Assembly: GCA_046582115.1 (NCBI GenBank)
Contig: JAYGFA010000058.1
Span: 7,946 to 71,945, forward strand
Direction of reading: 5' to 3'
From: UBA11889 sp046582115
Lineage (GTDB): Bacteria > Pseudomonadota > Gammaproteobacteria > Pseudomonadales > Azotimanducaceae
DNA length: 64,000 bases
The position numbers and the translations under genes are program-made. Below are positions 8,595-17,137 of the stretch, piece after piece; the stretch's first letter is position 1; the number at the start of each line of letters is the position of its first letter. The notes below the pieces were generated by a model. That model did no database searches and had not been told where the DNA came from. It saw only the letters and a program-made list of their open reading frames with translations.

Positions 8595-9761
8595 TTAATC
8601 CGGTAAGCCCAAAATGCGTTTTGCGATGATGTTGCGCTGAACTTCAGAACTTCCACCCTCGATGGAGTTGGCTTTAGAGCGCAGCCAGCCCCGAGTATTA
8701 GCTCGCTCGCTAGGTTCGAACCCGTCTCCCGCCCAGCCCAACCCCTTGGATCCCATGATGGAAACCACGAGGTCACTCCTGCGCATATTTTGCTCGGTCC
8801 CGTATAGCTTAAAGAACGAGGATAGGAATGTTGGCGCTTGATTATTCGCAGCTTCGTCGGCCGCGCGACGCATGGTTAGCTGGTAGGCGCGTTGATCCAT
8901 GTTGTAAGCGACCACGCTGGTGCGTACCGCCGAGTCACTGATCCGGCCGTTTATACGGCCGGCATACGACACCGCTAGTTCATCGAGGGTAGTAACCTTT
9001 TGGCGAGCACCGCCAACACCACCGATTGAGCTACGCTCGTACTGAAGTAACCGTTTTCCAACGGTCCAACCCTGCCCCGGCGCACCAATAAGAAATCGTT
9101 TGGGTACCCGGACGTCGTCAAAAAAGGTCTGACAAAATTCGGACGATCCGCTGATTAGTTCAATGGGAGTAATGGAAACGCCCCGCGTGTCCATATCGAA
9201 GACGATGAAGGAAATCCCTTCTTGTTTGGTTGCATTTGGATCCGTACGAACCAAACAAAAAATCCAATCTGCTTGGTCGGCACCGGAGGTCCAGATTTTC
9301 GATCCATTGATGATGTAGTCGTCGCCGTCTTCGACAGCTTTCGTTTGCAGACTCGCAAGATCCGAACCTGCACCTGGTTCACTGTATCCCTGACACCACT
9401 TGATTTCACCGCTGACGATAGGCGGTAAATGCTCGAGGCACTGTTCGTGGGTACCGAATTCAAGAATGGCGGGTCCGATCATGGTCAATCCGTGACCACC
9501 CAAGGGCGAGCGTGCGTTGATACGGCGCATTTCGTCCATGAGGATTTGATTTTCCTCCTGGATTAGGCCACCTCCCCCATACTCCGTTGGCCAAGTCGGG
9601 GCAGTCCAGCCGCGTTCTGCCATTCGATCCAGCCAAAGCCTCGATTCGGGGTTGATGTATTTGGCGCGTCGGCCACCGCTGATGTATTCGCCTACCGGCG
9701 TCCGCATACTTTCGGGACAGTTCTGGTCTAACCAGTCACGTGCCTCTTCACGAAAACCCAT
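8595..9761 (-). CDS. Acyl-CoA dehydrogenase (FadE-like)
   Basis: 388-residue flavoprotein that introduces the 2,3 double bond in an acyl-CoA. EPGAGSDLAS marks the FAD-binding middle domain and EGGSSEVQRNIIAKRILG the conserved C-terminal helix of the family. The frame continues upstream to 10001, but the ATG at 9761 (MGFREEARDWL) gives the normal family N-terminus, and the extra residues would run into the divergent gene. It is followed immediately by the thiolase-like gene and is divergent from an isovaleryl-CoA dehydrogenase, with 125 bp between starts. Chain-length preference is not readable from sequence. Confidence 0.9.
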   Translation of the reverse strand: MGFREEARDWLDQNCPESMRTPVGEYISGGRRAKYINPESRLWLDRMAERGWTAPTWPTEYGGGGLIQEENQILMDEMRRINARSPLGGHGLTMIGPAILEFGTHEQCLEHLPPIVSGEIKWCQGYSEPGAGSDLASLQTKAVEDGDDYIINGSKIWTSGADQADWIFCLVRTDPNATKQEGISFIVFDMDTRGVSITPIELISGSSEFCQTFFDDVRVPKRFLIGAPGQGWTVGKRLLQYERSSIGGVGGARQKVTTLDELAVSYAGRINGRISDSAVRTSVVAYNMDQRAYQLTMRRAADEAANNQAPTFLSSFFKLYGTEQNMRRSDLVVSIMGSKGLGWAGDGFEPSERANTRGWLRSKANSIEGGSSEVQRNIIAKRILGLPD

Positions 9762-9886
9762 ATTGTCCCCGTTACCGCTGAAACGCTGACATTGTAACGC
9801 CGAAACAACAACTGTCAGTGAGCCGGTTTGCCAGCGCGGGTTGCAGTTGCGAAACTCGAAGGATATCGGGGGAGATGGTGGCGTAG

Positions 9887-11047
9887 ATGCTAACGGATTT
9901 CGACTTTGGTCTCGGAGAAACGGTCGACATGCTGCGGGGTTCGGTCCGCGATTTTTGCGAGCGCGAAATTGTTCCCATTGCTGCACACGTTGATCAAACA
10001 AACAAATTTCCTCGCCAGCTATGGCCGCTTCTAGGCGAGCTCGGGGTGCTTGGTGTTACTGCTGAAGAAAAATACGGTGGTGCGGGCCTCGGTTATTTGG
10101 CGCATTGCGTAGTGATGGAGGAAATCAGTCGCGCATCTGCGGCGGTTGGCCTGTCGTACGGTGCGCATTCGAATTTGTGTATCAATCAGTTGTGTCGGTT
10201 TGGAACAGATGAACAAAAGCAGAAATTCTTGCCGGATCTCGTCTCCGGAACGTCTCTTGGGGCGCTAGCGATGAGTGAGTCGGAGGCGGGCTCCGATGTC
10301 ATGAATATGCGTCTCAGCGCGGAGGATCGCGGTGACTATTATCTGCTAAACGGTCGCAAGATGTGGATTACCAATGGTCCGGATGCCGACGTCGTGATTG
10401 TTTACGCTACGTTGGATCCCGAAGCGGGAGCTGAGGGCATCACGTCGTTTATTGTTGAGAAAGGCATGCCCGGGTACGAGCCACAATCTAAACTCGACAA
10501 ACTAGGGATGCGTGGTTCTGACACTGCCGAGCTGGTCTTTACCAACGTGCAGGTTCCTAAGTCGCTTGTGCTCGGAGTAGCTGGCGGTGGAGCTAGCGTT
10601 CTTATGAGTGGTTTGGATTACGAACGCGTTGTTCTCGCGGCGGGCCCTCTCGGCATCATGCGAGCTTGCCTGGATATCGTTCTCCCGTATGTCCACGAAC
10701 GGAGACAATTTGGTCACCCTATTGGAACGTTTCAGCTGATGCAGGGGAAAATCGCTGATATGTACACCACCCTCAATGCCTGCCGGGCATACGTCTACGC
10801 CGTGGCCAAAGCATGTGACGGTGGTCGGACGACACGGTTCGATGCCGCCGGTTGCATTCTTTATGCGGCGGAGAAAGCGACTCAAGTTGCGTTGGATGCT
10901 ATCCAGGCCCTAGGAGGTAACGGGTACACTAACGAATATTCAACGGGTCGCTTGTTACGTGATGCGAAGTTGTATGAGATTGGCGCTGGAACCAGCGAGA
11001 TTCGCAGAATGTTGATCGGTAGGGAGCTTTTCGACGCATCAAACTAA
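9887..11047 (+). CDS. ivd: Isovaleryl-CoA dehydrogenase
   Basis: 386 residues resembling isovaleryl-CoA dehydrogenase over the whole length. SEAGSDVMNMRL (131-142) and WITNGPDADVVIVYA line the FAD and substrate; Glu246 in SGLDYERVVLAAGP is the catalytic base at the position peculiar to isovaleryl-CoA dehydrogenases; LGGNGYTNEYSTGRLLRD and EIGAGTSEIRR complete the C-terminal domain. The enzyme turns isovaleryl-CoA into 3-methylcrotonyl-CoA in leucine breakdown. The usual partners (methylcrotonyl-CoA carboxylase, methylglutaconyl-CoA hydratase) are not adjacent, although a biotin carboxylase fusion lies some 29 kb away. It is divergent from the acyl-CoA dehydrogenase gene and may share its control region. 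Confidence 0.88.
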   Translation: MLTDFDFGLGETVDMLRGSVRDFCEREIVPIAAHVDQTNKFPRQLWPLLGELGVLGVTAEEKYGGAGLGYLAHCVVMEEISRASAAVGLSYGAHSNLCINQLCRFGTDEQKQKFLPDLVSGTSLGALAMSESEAGSDVMNMRLSAEDRGDYYLLNGRKMWITNGPDADVVIVYATLDPEAGAEGITSFIVEKGMPGYEPQSKLDKLGMRGSDTAELVFTNVQVPKSLVLGVAGGGASVLMSGLDYERVVLAAGPLGIMRACLDIVLPYVHERRQFGHPIGTFQLMQGKIADMYTTLNACRAYVYAVAKACDGGRTTRFDAAGCILYAAEKATQVALDAIQALGGNGYTNEYSTGRLLRDAKLYEIGAGTSEIRRMLIGRELFDASN

Positions 11048-11177
11048 GTGTGGACAGCGTCGAGTCGAGGTAGGCTTGGCCGGCGTCCGGCAGGGGACTT
11101 TATCGTGGTCTTTTTGGATGAACGATCGGTGTGACGATGGGTAAAATTTGTCTCGTCACGATTTGGGTCGACCGTTG

Positions 11178-12539
11178 ATGCGATACGTTTCTACACGCGG
11201 CGGCATGGATCCTGTAACGTTTCAGGAAGCTGTGATCATAGGCCAGGCACCCGATGGTGGGCTGCTTTTGCCCGAGTTTCTGCCTGATATTTCGTCCGAT
11301 TTGGAGCGTTGGCGAGAACTCGCGTTTGAAGACCTCGCTTTCGAAGTTGTTCGACTTTTTGCCGACGATATTGATGACGCATCGCTTAGAAACATATTTA
11401 AGGACGCCTTCGAGACGTTTGCATGTGATGACACGATTAACCTTGTCCAACTCGACGGTCTTAACATATTGGAGCTATTTCACGGGCCTACACTTGCGTT
11501 CAAAGACGTGGCGCTCCAGGTCCTGGGGCGCTTGTTCGAGCACATTTTGGGCCAACGGTCGGGCAGTTTGAACATTCTAGGGGCGACGAGCGGGGACACC
11601 GGAAGCGCGGCGATAGCGGGTGTTCGCGGTCGACGCAATATCGATATTTTCGTTCTATTTCCCGACGGCCGAACTAGCTTGATGCAAGAACTGCAAATGA
11701 CGACGGTAATGGATAGCAATGTCCACTGCCTTGGCATTAAAGGCACATTCGACGACTGCCAGGAGCTTATGAAGAGCATTTTCAATGACTTGGCGTTTAA
11801 AGAAGAATACAGACTAGGAGCAGTCAATTCGGTGAATTGGGCGCGCGTCGTGACGCAGGTCGTGTATTACATCTACGCGGCACTGAAGTTCAAGGAGCCT
11901 GTATCTTTCAGCGTACCCACCGGTAATTTTGGCAACGTGTTCGCCGGTTATCTTGCTCGATCGATGGGCGTTCCCATTGACCGACTGATACTTGCAACCA
12001 ACGAAAACGACATCCTTGCACGATTCTTTAAAACAGGTAATTACGCGCGTGGAGTGGTCAAACATACTCTTAGTCCATCGATGGATATTCAGGTCGCGAG
12101 TAATTTTGAGCGGTTCTTGTACCTGCATTTCAACCGAGATTCAGAACGCTTGATCGAGTTTATAGAGACCTTTGCTAGGGAAGGTTCGGCCAAAGTCAAC
12201 TATGTGGACTCGGTGGATCCGCTATTTTTAGCCACTAGCATTGGCACCGAAGAAACCATGGAGACGATTAAATCGATGTATGCGTCATACGAATACGTGC
12301 TAGATCCGCACAGCGCGGTTGGCGTTGCCGCCGCGTCCCATTTCAAATTGAGTAGTCCTGTCATATCACTTGCCACAGCCCATCCCGCGAAATTTCCAGA
12401 TACTGTAAATAAAGCCGTTGGTAAGCACGTGGCTACCCACGCAAAACTCGAAGGACTGGCCTCGCACGCGACTCGGAAGACGGTGTTGGCCGCTGATGAG
12501 CACGCAGTGAAAAATTACTTGAGGGACAACGTCCGTTAA
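11178..12539 (+). CDS. thrC: Threonine synthase
   Basis: PLP enzyme that converts O-phospho-L-homoserine to threonine. The N-terminus MRYVSTRGGM is characteristic, the PLP lysine is Lys109 in HGPTLAFKDVA, and GATSGDTGSAA binds the cofactor phosphate. 453 residues, in the range of the longer bacterial and fungal type. An upstream TTG at 11148 is in frame, but the ATG at 11178 matches the family start. It is the only threonine-pathway gene here; in many gammaproteobacteria it follows hom, which is absent. It ends 30 bp from the convergent HAD gene. Confidence 0.95.
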   Translation: MRYVSTRGGMDPVTFQEAVIIGQAPDGGLLLPEFLPDISSDLERWRELAFEDLAFEVVRLFADDIDDASLRNIFKDAFETFACDDTINLVQLDGLNILELFHGPTLAFKDVALQVLGRLFEHILGQRSGSLNILGATSGDTGSAAIAGVRGRRNIDIFVLFPDGRTSLMQELQMTTVMDSNVHCLGIKGTFDDCQELMKSIFNDLAFKEEYRLGAVNSVNWARVVTQVVYYIYAALKFKEPVSFSVPTGNFGNVFAGYLARSMGVPIDRLILATNENDILARFFKTGNYARGVVKHTLSPSMDIQVASNFERFLYLHFNRDSERLIEFIETFAREGSAKVNYVDSVDPLFLATSIGTEETMETIKSMYASYEYVLDPHSAVGVAAASHFKLSSPVISLATAHPAKFPDTVNKAVGKHVATHAKLEGLASHATRKTVLAADEHAVKNYLRDNVR

Positions 12540-12569
12540 GAAAGTCGCAGGTTGCTTGAGCTACGAGTG

Positions 12570-13259
12570 CTAGAGCAGGGCGATTGTCCCTACCAGTGAT
12601 GGTAAATCGGTGACGGTCGCGTGCGCGGGTACACGGTCCGTTTTACCGTGGAAATTGACCCAAATGGAATGCATACCGACACGATTGGCGCCTTCAATAT
12701 CATCGATCGGGTGGTCGCCAACGTGAACCGCGTGATCGGGTGAAACGTCTGCACGACTCATCGCTTCCAAAAACATTTCGGGGCTCGGCTTGCTGGAGCC
12801 GACGTCAGCTGCCGAAATCGCGAAGGAAAAATATGAACCCAAGCCCACCGTTTGAATATCCGCATTCCCATTCGTGAGTGCCGCCAGTTGATAACGTTGT
12901 GAGAGGGCACTGAGTGTGTTTTGGGCGCCATCGAAAAACGTAATCGTATTGCGCCAACGTATAAAAACCGCGAACGCCTCTTGTGCGTTTGCATCCGCTT
13001 CTGAGCGCCCTAAACCGCACTGTTCGAATGCGTGACGCATCATATGAATCCGCAATGCCGAAACGTCGTGTCGTATATCCGGGCTCTCTTTCAACACCAG
13101 ATTTCGGAGGGATGCCGCATTGTCGGGGTTCATGTAACTGGTGAACTCCGGAACACGCGGATGTATCCACTTATGCATTTCCTTTTCGGCCCGGCGAATA
13201 ACGCTTTCCACATCCCAAAGGGTGTTATCCAAATCAAAGGTCACCAAACAGATCGTCAT
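12570..13259 (-). CDS. HAD-superfamily hydrolase (YigB-like)
   Basis: 229 residues with HAD motif I DLDNT (Asp9 nucleophile, Asp11), a threonine/asparagine motif in LAALTNGN, and motif IV VGDHPIDDIEGA. In E. coli and Pseudomonas the gene after xerC is a HAD phosphatase (YigB), which acts on FMN and sugar phosphates, and this copy keeps that position. It overlaps the xerC stop by 4 bp, so it is the last gene of the argH-lptM-lysA-dapF-DUF484-xerC run. The exact substrate is unknown. Confidence 0.88.
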   Translation of the reverse strand: MTICLVTFDLDNTLWDVESVIRRAEKEMHKWIHPRVPEFTSYMNPDNAASLRNLVLKESPDIRHDVSALRIHMMRHAFEQCGLGRSEADANAQEAFAVFIRWRNTITFFDGAQNTLSALSQRYQLAALTNGNADIQTVGLGSYFSFAISAADVGSSKPSPEMFLEAMSRADVSPDHAVHVGDHPIDDIEGANRVGMHSIWVNFHGKTDRVPAHATVTDLPSLVGTIALL

Positions 13260-14155
13260 TTGCCACTACCCGCTTTACCCCGTGCTCGAGGATGAGAAAC
13301 GTCGTAAACCTTGGCGAGATATTGGAAGTCCAGATGCGTATAGATTTGCGTTGTCGAAATATCTGAATGGCCTAATAGTTCCTGGACCGCGCGCAAATCG
13401 CCACTTGACTCTAGCAAGTGGCTAGCGAAGCTGTGCCTCAACAGATGCGGATGGATCGAATCAACCCCCAGTGCTTTCATTCCTGCACGTTTAACGCGGA
13501 GCTGAACTGTGCGAGGACTAATGCGTCGATCACTGCGTCCGATAAAAAGCGGGTCCTCGGGTTTGTGATCGGATCGGGTGGCCAACCATGCCTCAAGTGC
13601 CGTAACGGTATGCGAACCGAGGGGCACGATTCGAGTTTTACGCCCTTTCCCCAATACGCGAGCGGTACCGTTGGCGAGATCCAGATCCTTGATATCAAGT
13701 CCAACCAGCTCGGCGAGACGAATACCGCTGCCATAGAATAATTCCAGTAGGGCGCGATCCCTCTTTTCGATCGGGGTCGTAGGTTCTCCAACAAGCAGTT
13801 GGGCGGCCTGATCAGTATCAAGGGTTCGCGGAAGTTTTTTTGCGATTTTTGGCGCGCTGACACCCGCGGCAGGGTTGTTGGCTACGAGACCCTTTCGCAC
13901 CAAGTACACGAAGAAAGATCGCAGACAGGAGAGAGCTCTTCGTATCGAACGTGGAGACAACCCCTTTTGATTTAGCCGAGCAATGTGGTTCTTTATATCA
14001 GCAGACCTGATTGCGTCGATGGACAATGATGGATTGGCTAGAAAAAAATTCTTAAGGTCGCGGGAATAAGCATGTACGGTATTGGGGGAAACGCGGCGCT
14101 CGACCGTAAGGTGCCGGAAATAATCGTCCAGTAGTAGGCTAACGTCCGACACCAT
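13256..14155 (-). CDS. xerC: Tyrosine recombinase XerC
   Basis: 299-residue site-specific recombinase that with XerD resolves chromosome dimers at dif. The N-terminal SAM-like DNA-binding domain occupies about 1-95. The catalytic set is complete: Arg146 (GSGIRLAEL), Lys170, His237 and Arg240 (HPHLLRHSF), His263 (LLGHSD) and the nucleophile Tyr272 (IYTH). Position after dapF and DUF484 and before a HAD gene is the conserved gammaproteobacterial order, which favours XerC over XerD or a phage integrase. No dif site was recognised in the window. Confidence 0.95.
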   Translation of the reverse strand: MVSDVSLLLDDYFRHLTVERRVSPNTVHAYSRDLKNFFLANPSLSIDAIRSADIKNHIARLNQKGLSPRSIRRALSCLRSFFVYLVRKGLVANNPAAGVSAPKIAKKLPRTLDTDQAAQLLVGEPTTPIEKRDRALLELFYGSGIRLAELVGLDIKDLDLANGTARVLGKGRKTRIVPLGSHTVTALEAWLATRSDHKPEDPLFIGRSDRRISPRTVQLRVKRAGMKALGVDSIHPHLLRHSFASHLLESSGDLRAVQELLGHSDISTTQIYTHLDFQYLAKVYDVSHPRARGKAGSGK

Positions 14156-14167
14156 GTCCGATCTCTA

Positions 14168-14848
14168 TTAGATCACTCGCTTCACGGTGCGACTCAATAC
14201 ATCGCTAATGTATTCAAGAAACAGAGTCCCCTTCTCGGGTACGAAACGCCGGGGATCGCTAGAACCAATCGCGAGAACTGCTTCGAGGCCCGTTAGCCGC
14301 ATGGGGACGAGCGCGACGGAACCTGGTTCAGTTAGCTGAGAGTCGGCGAATAGTGCGCCGTATTCTCTGGGCCGATAAATTCCGCACACGGGCTCAGGTT
14401 GGTTGAACAAACGTGGGATGGGCGGCTCATCTTTCGTGGCGACACCAACTACGTGTTGGTAGGCCGCTGGCGCTTTCCAGCCGAGCACATAACAAAGCCC
14501 GTGATTCGCGTCGAATCCATCGATCAACCTCGTTGCGAGAACCTTGTTGAGCGTCTTTAGATCGACGGCGTCCATCAGAGATAGCGTCAGCGTACGTGTC
14601 TTAAGGAAAACGTCGTTATTAACGCCGGCATTACTGACGAGTTCGTTCAAACGTTTCTTCAAGTCAATATTGCGCTCTCGCAACAGAGATACTTGACGCT
14701 CGACAAGCGACGTTGCTGGCCCCGATTCGTGAGGCAGTTGGAGCTTTGAAATTATTTCAGGGTGCCGCTCAAAGAACTCGCGCTCGTTCTCCAAGTATGC
14801 GAGCACCGCATCGTCGTCAATAATAGGGCCGTCGGTGGTTGTCGTCAT
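14168..14848 (-). CDS. DUF484 family protein (YigA-like)
   Basis: 226 residues. The N-terminal block with FFERHPEIISKL and SLVERQVSLLRERN followed by a coiled-coil-like stretch (about 45-70) is the mark of DUF484, and the rest is a GAF-like fold. No catalytic residues are evident. The gene is always found between dapF and xerC in gammaproteobacteria, and its function is not established. It overlaps dapF by 4 bp and precedes xerC by 12 bp, so the three are one transcript. Confidence 0.9.
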   Translation of the reverse strand: MTTTTDGPIIDDDAVLAYLENEREFFERHPEIISKLQLPHESGPATSLVERQVSLLRERNIDLKKRLNELVSNAGVNNDVFLKTRTLTLSLMDAVDLKTLNKVLATRLIDGFDANHGLCYVLGWKAPAAYQHVVGVATKDEPPIPRLFNQPEPVCGIYRPREYGALFADSQLTEPGSVALVPMRLTGLEAVLAIGSSDPRRFVPEKGTLFLEYISDVLSRTVKRVI

Positions 14849-15696
14849 ATTCGCAGTTCGCCGTCATATACCCAAGTAGCCGGGCCGGTCATTTCAACGA
14901 TGGAGCTTTCACCGTGCCACATGACGCGTACTTTACCCCCTGGTAAAGATACTTTGACCCGATCGGCCAATCTTCCGAGTAGATGCCCTGCGACAACCCC
15001 GGCACAAGCTCCCGTGCCGCAAGCAAGCGTTTCACCGACTCCGCGTTCAACTACGCGGAGGCGCACAAAATGGCGATCTACGATCTGCATAAAACCGACA
15101 TTGACGCCCTCCGGGAATCGCTCGTCGATTTGTAACTCATGTGCCCATTCCGCGACCGGCGTGTCGTTGACGTCGTCGACGATAACCACAGCGTGTGGGT
15201 TTCCCATCGATACCGGGATAACCTCGACTTCCCGGGATCCGATGTTGAACGTGTATTTAACGGCTGGTTCATCGGTGAGAAACGGAATTGCTGACGGTTT
15301 ATTACAGGGGACGCCCATGTCCACGCGAACAACACTAGTACTCGGCGCGTCCGTGGCATCGTCCAAGATCAACGTGTTAATCGTCCCACCAGGGGTATCG
15401 ATACGGAGCGACTTTTTGATCGTCAGTCCCGCGTGAGTCACGTATTTAGCGATGCAGCGAGCACCGTTTCCGCATTGTTGTGCTTCTGTGCCGTCAACAT
15501 TAAAAATTTGATAGCGGAAATCTGTCTCGGGATTTAATGGGGGATGGACGACTAGAAGCTGATCGAAACCGACCCCAGTCCGACGGTCGCCCCAGGTCCG
15601 GATAAGATCTGACGTGAGCTTGAAATTCTGGGTAACGAGTTCGAGGACCAGAAAGTCGTTTCCTAACCCATGCATTTTCGTAAATTTAAGTTGCAC
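14845..15696 (-). CDS. dapF: Diaminopimelate epimerase
   Basis: 283 residues. It converts LL- to meso-diaminopimelate for lysine and peptidoglycan. The two catalytic cysteines are Cys75 in QQCGNGARC and Cys226 in ACGTGACAG, each in one of the two mirrored domains. MHGLGNDF at the N-terminus is also diagnostic. It follows lysA by 9 bp and overlaps the DUF484 gene, so epimerase and decarboxylase, which act in succession, are co-expressed. Confidence 0.97.
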   Translation of the reverse strand: MQLKFTKMHGLGNDFLVLELVTQNFKLTSDLIRTWGDRRTGVGFDQLLVVHPPLNPETDFRYQIFNVDGTEAQQCGNGARCIAKYVTHAGLTIKKSLRIDTPGGTINTLILDDATDAPSTSVVRVDMGVPCNKPSAIPFLTDEPAVKYTFNIGSREVEVIPVSMGNPHAVVIVDDVNDTPVAEWAHELQIDERFPEGVNVGFMQIVDRHFVRLRVVERGVGETLACGTGACAGVVAGHLLGRLADRVKVSLPGGKVRVMWHGESSIVEMTGPATWVYDGELRI

Positions 15697-15705
15697 GACC
15701 CAATC

Positions 15706-16962
15706 TCAATACGATCGTAAAATCCGTTCGTGTCGCAGCAGGTCGCTGATGGATTCCCTGTCGCGAACAAGGTGCATGTCATTTCTGCAGATCATTACTT
15801 CGGCCGATCGCGTACGCGTATTGTAGTTTGAAGACTGGACAAAACCGTATGCACCCGCCGAAAGTATTGCCAATAAAGAACCCTCAGACAAATCTAGGTC
15901 GCGCTGTAACGCCAGAAAATCGCCCGACTCACAAATGGGGCCAACGATATCCCACTGGCAGCTGTTTTTGCCGTCACGGTCAACTGAGACGACTTGGTGA
16001 TACGCCTGATAAAGAGCCGGTCGAATGAGGTCATTCATCGCCGCGTCCACGACTGCATAATTTGGTTGATCAGGCACGCCCGAGGGTTTGAGGTACTCGA
16101 CACGAGTCAGTAATAGACCGGCTTCGGCGACTAGATAACGACCGGGTTCAATCAGCAATTCGACGCTGAGTCCCTTCAGCTTTTCGGATATGGCTGCCGC
16201 GTAAGCGCCCACGTCAAGCTCAACTTCATTAGCGTAACTAATTCCGAGTCCGCCGCCTAAATCGAGGTGTTCCACATCAATTCCTTCACCGGATAATTGA
16301 TGCGTGAGTTTGATCAGGTGATCCAATGCCTCGATGAAAGGCGCTGTCTGATTGATTTGGGAACCAATGTGGCAACCTAGACCCAAGATTTCTAGGTTCT
16401 GCGACTGGTGCGCATGGCGACACATTTCGAGTGCCTCTGGTTCTGCGACACCAAACTTATTTTGTCTCAACCCCGTCGATAGATAGGGATGTGTGTTCAC
16501 ATCGACGTCGGGATTGAGCCGGACGGATACGGGCGCTATTTTGCCGAGAAGATTGGCTCGCGTTTCAATCCTTTCTAATTCGGCGGTACTTTCCATGTTC
16601 ATGCACCCGATCCCTGCCTTTAGGGCAAAGTCGATTTCTGACACACTTTTGCCGACGCCGGAAAAGATCGCTCGGGACGGCGAAATATCGGCGACCATGA
16701 GGCGCTCTAATTCCCCTCCTGACACGATGTCGAAATTTGAGCCGAGCTGGTTCAAGTGATGGAGTATTGCGAGATTGCTATTGGCCTTCATCGCATAACA
16801 GATTCGGTGCCTTGTATTTTTAAGGGCACCCACAAGCTCCTGGTATCGAGCTTCGATAGCATCCCAACTGTAGACATACGTTGGGGTGCCAAAGCGGGCT
16901 GCGACCTGGTCCAGCCTTACGCTATCTAAAGAAAGGATTCCATCCTTTCGGTCAAGGGACAT
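15706..16962 (-). CDS. lysA: Diaminopimelate decarboxylase
   Basis: 418-residue fold-III PLP enzyme making lysine from meso-diaminopimelate. Lys59 in CYAMKANSNLAIL forms the Schiff base; HIGSQI and the glycine-rich DLGGGLGI block bind the phosphate; GPICESGDFLA carries the cysteine/glutamate pair that recognises substrate across the dimer. Its first 11 bp overlap the tiny lptM gene. It is directly followed by dapF, whose product is its substrate. Confidence 0.96.
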   Translation of the reverse strand: MSLDRKDGILSLDSVRLDQVAARFGTPTYVYSWDAIEARYQELVGALKNTRHRICYAMKANSNLAILHHLNQLGSNFDIVSGGELERLMVADISPSRAIFSGVGKSVSEIDFALKAGIGCMNMESTAELERIETRANLLGKIAPVSVRLNPDVDVNTHPYLSTGLRQNKFGVAEPEALEMCRHAHQSQNLEILGLGCHIGSQINQTAPFIEALDHLIKLTHQLSGEGIDVEHLDLGGGLGISYANEVELDVGAYAAAISEKLKGLSVELLIEPGRYLVAEAGLLLTRVEYLKPSGVPDQPNYAVVDAAMNDLIRPALYQAYHQVVSVDRDGKNSCQWDIVGPICESGDFLALQRDLDLSEGSLLAILSAGAYGFVQSSNYNTRTRSAEVMICRNDMHLVRDRESISDLLRHERILRSY

Positions 16963-17062
16963 AACTATCCGTGAGCACGATCTCGTCAGGTAGGGTCAGG
17001 GGACCTTTTTGGCCACAGGTGGCGACCAGTAAGCAGGCGGCAGCGATCAGAAGAAGGCGCAT
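16952..17062 (-). CDS. lptM: LptM/YifL-type small lipoprotein
   Basis: A 36-codon gene with the sequence pattern of the short lipoproteins YifL/LppL: a hydrophobic signal (residues 3-14), a lipobox-like VATC with Cys16, and directly after it GQKGPLTLP, the family hallmark. In E. coli this lipoprotein (LptM) binds the LptD-LptE lipopolysaccharide translocon. It lies immediately upstream of lysA, overlapping it by 11 bp, exactly as in Pseudomonas where the gene precedes lysA. An in-frame ATG three codons upstream (17071) is an alternative start. The -1 residue of the lipobox is Thr rather than the usual Ala/Gly/Ser, a small oddity. Confidence 0.85.
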   Translation of the reverse strand: MRLLLIAAACLLVATCGQKGPLTLPDEIVLTDSYVP

Positions 17063-17137
17063 TTCAAACATCCAGAGCCAAAAAGGCGCGGAAGTATAGG
17101 CGCAGCAGCGTTGTGTGGCGAATCCGGCTGGAAAGCG

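Noticed and set aside
9762..9886. CTGACA...TGTCAG inverted repeat between the divergent acyl-CoA dehydrogenase genes as a shared operator
   Set aside because: Arms of only six bases with a spacer of about 20; too weak to call.
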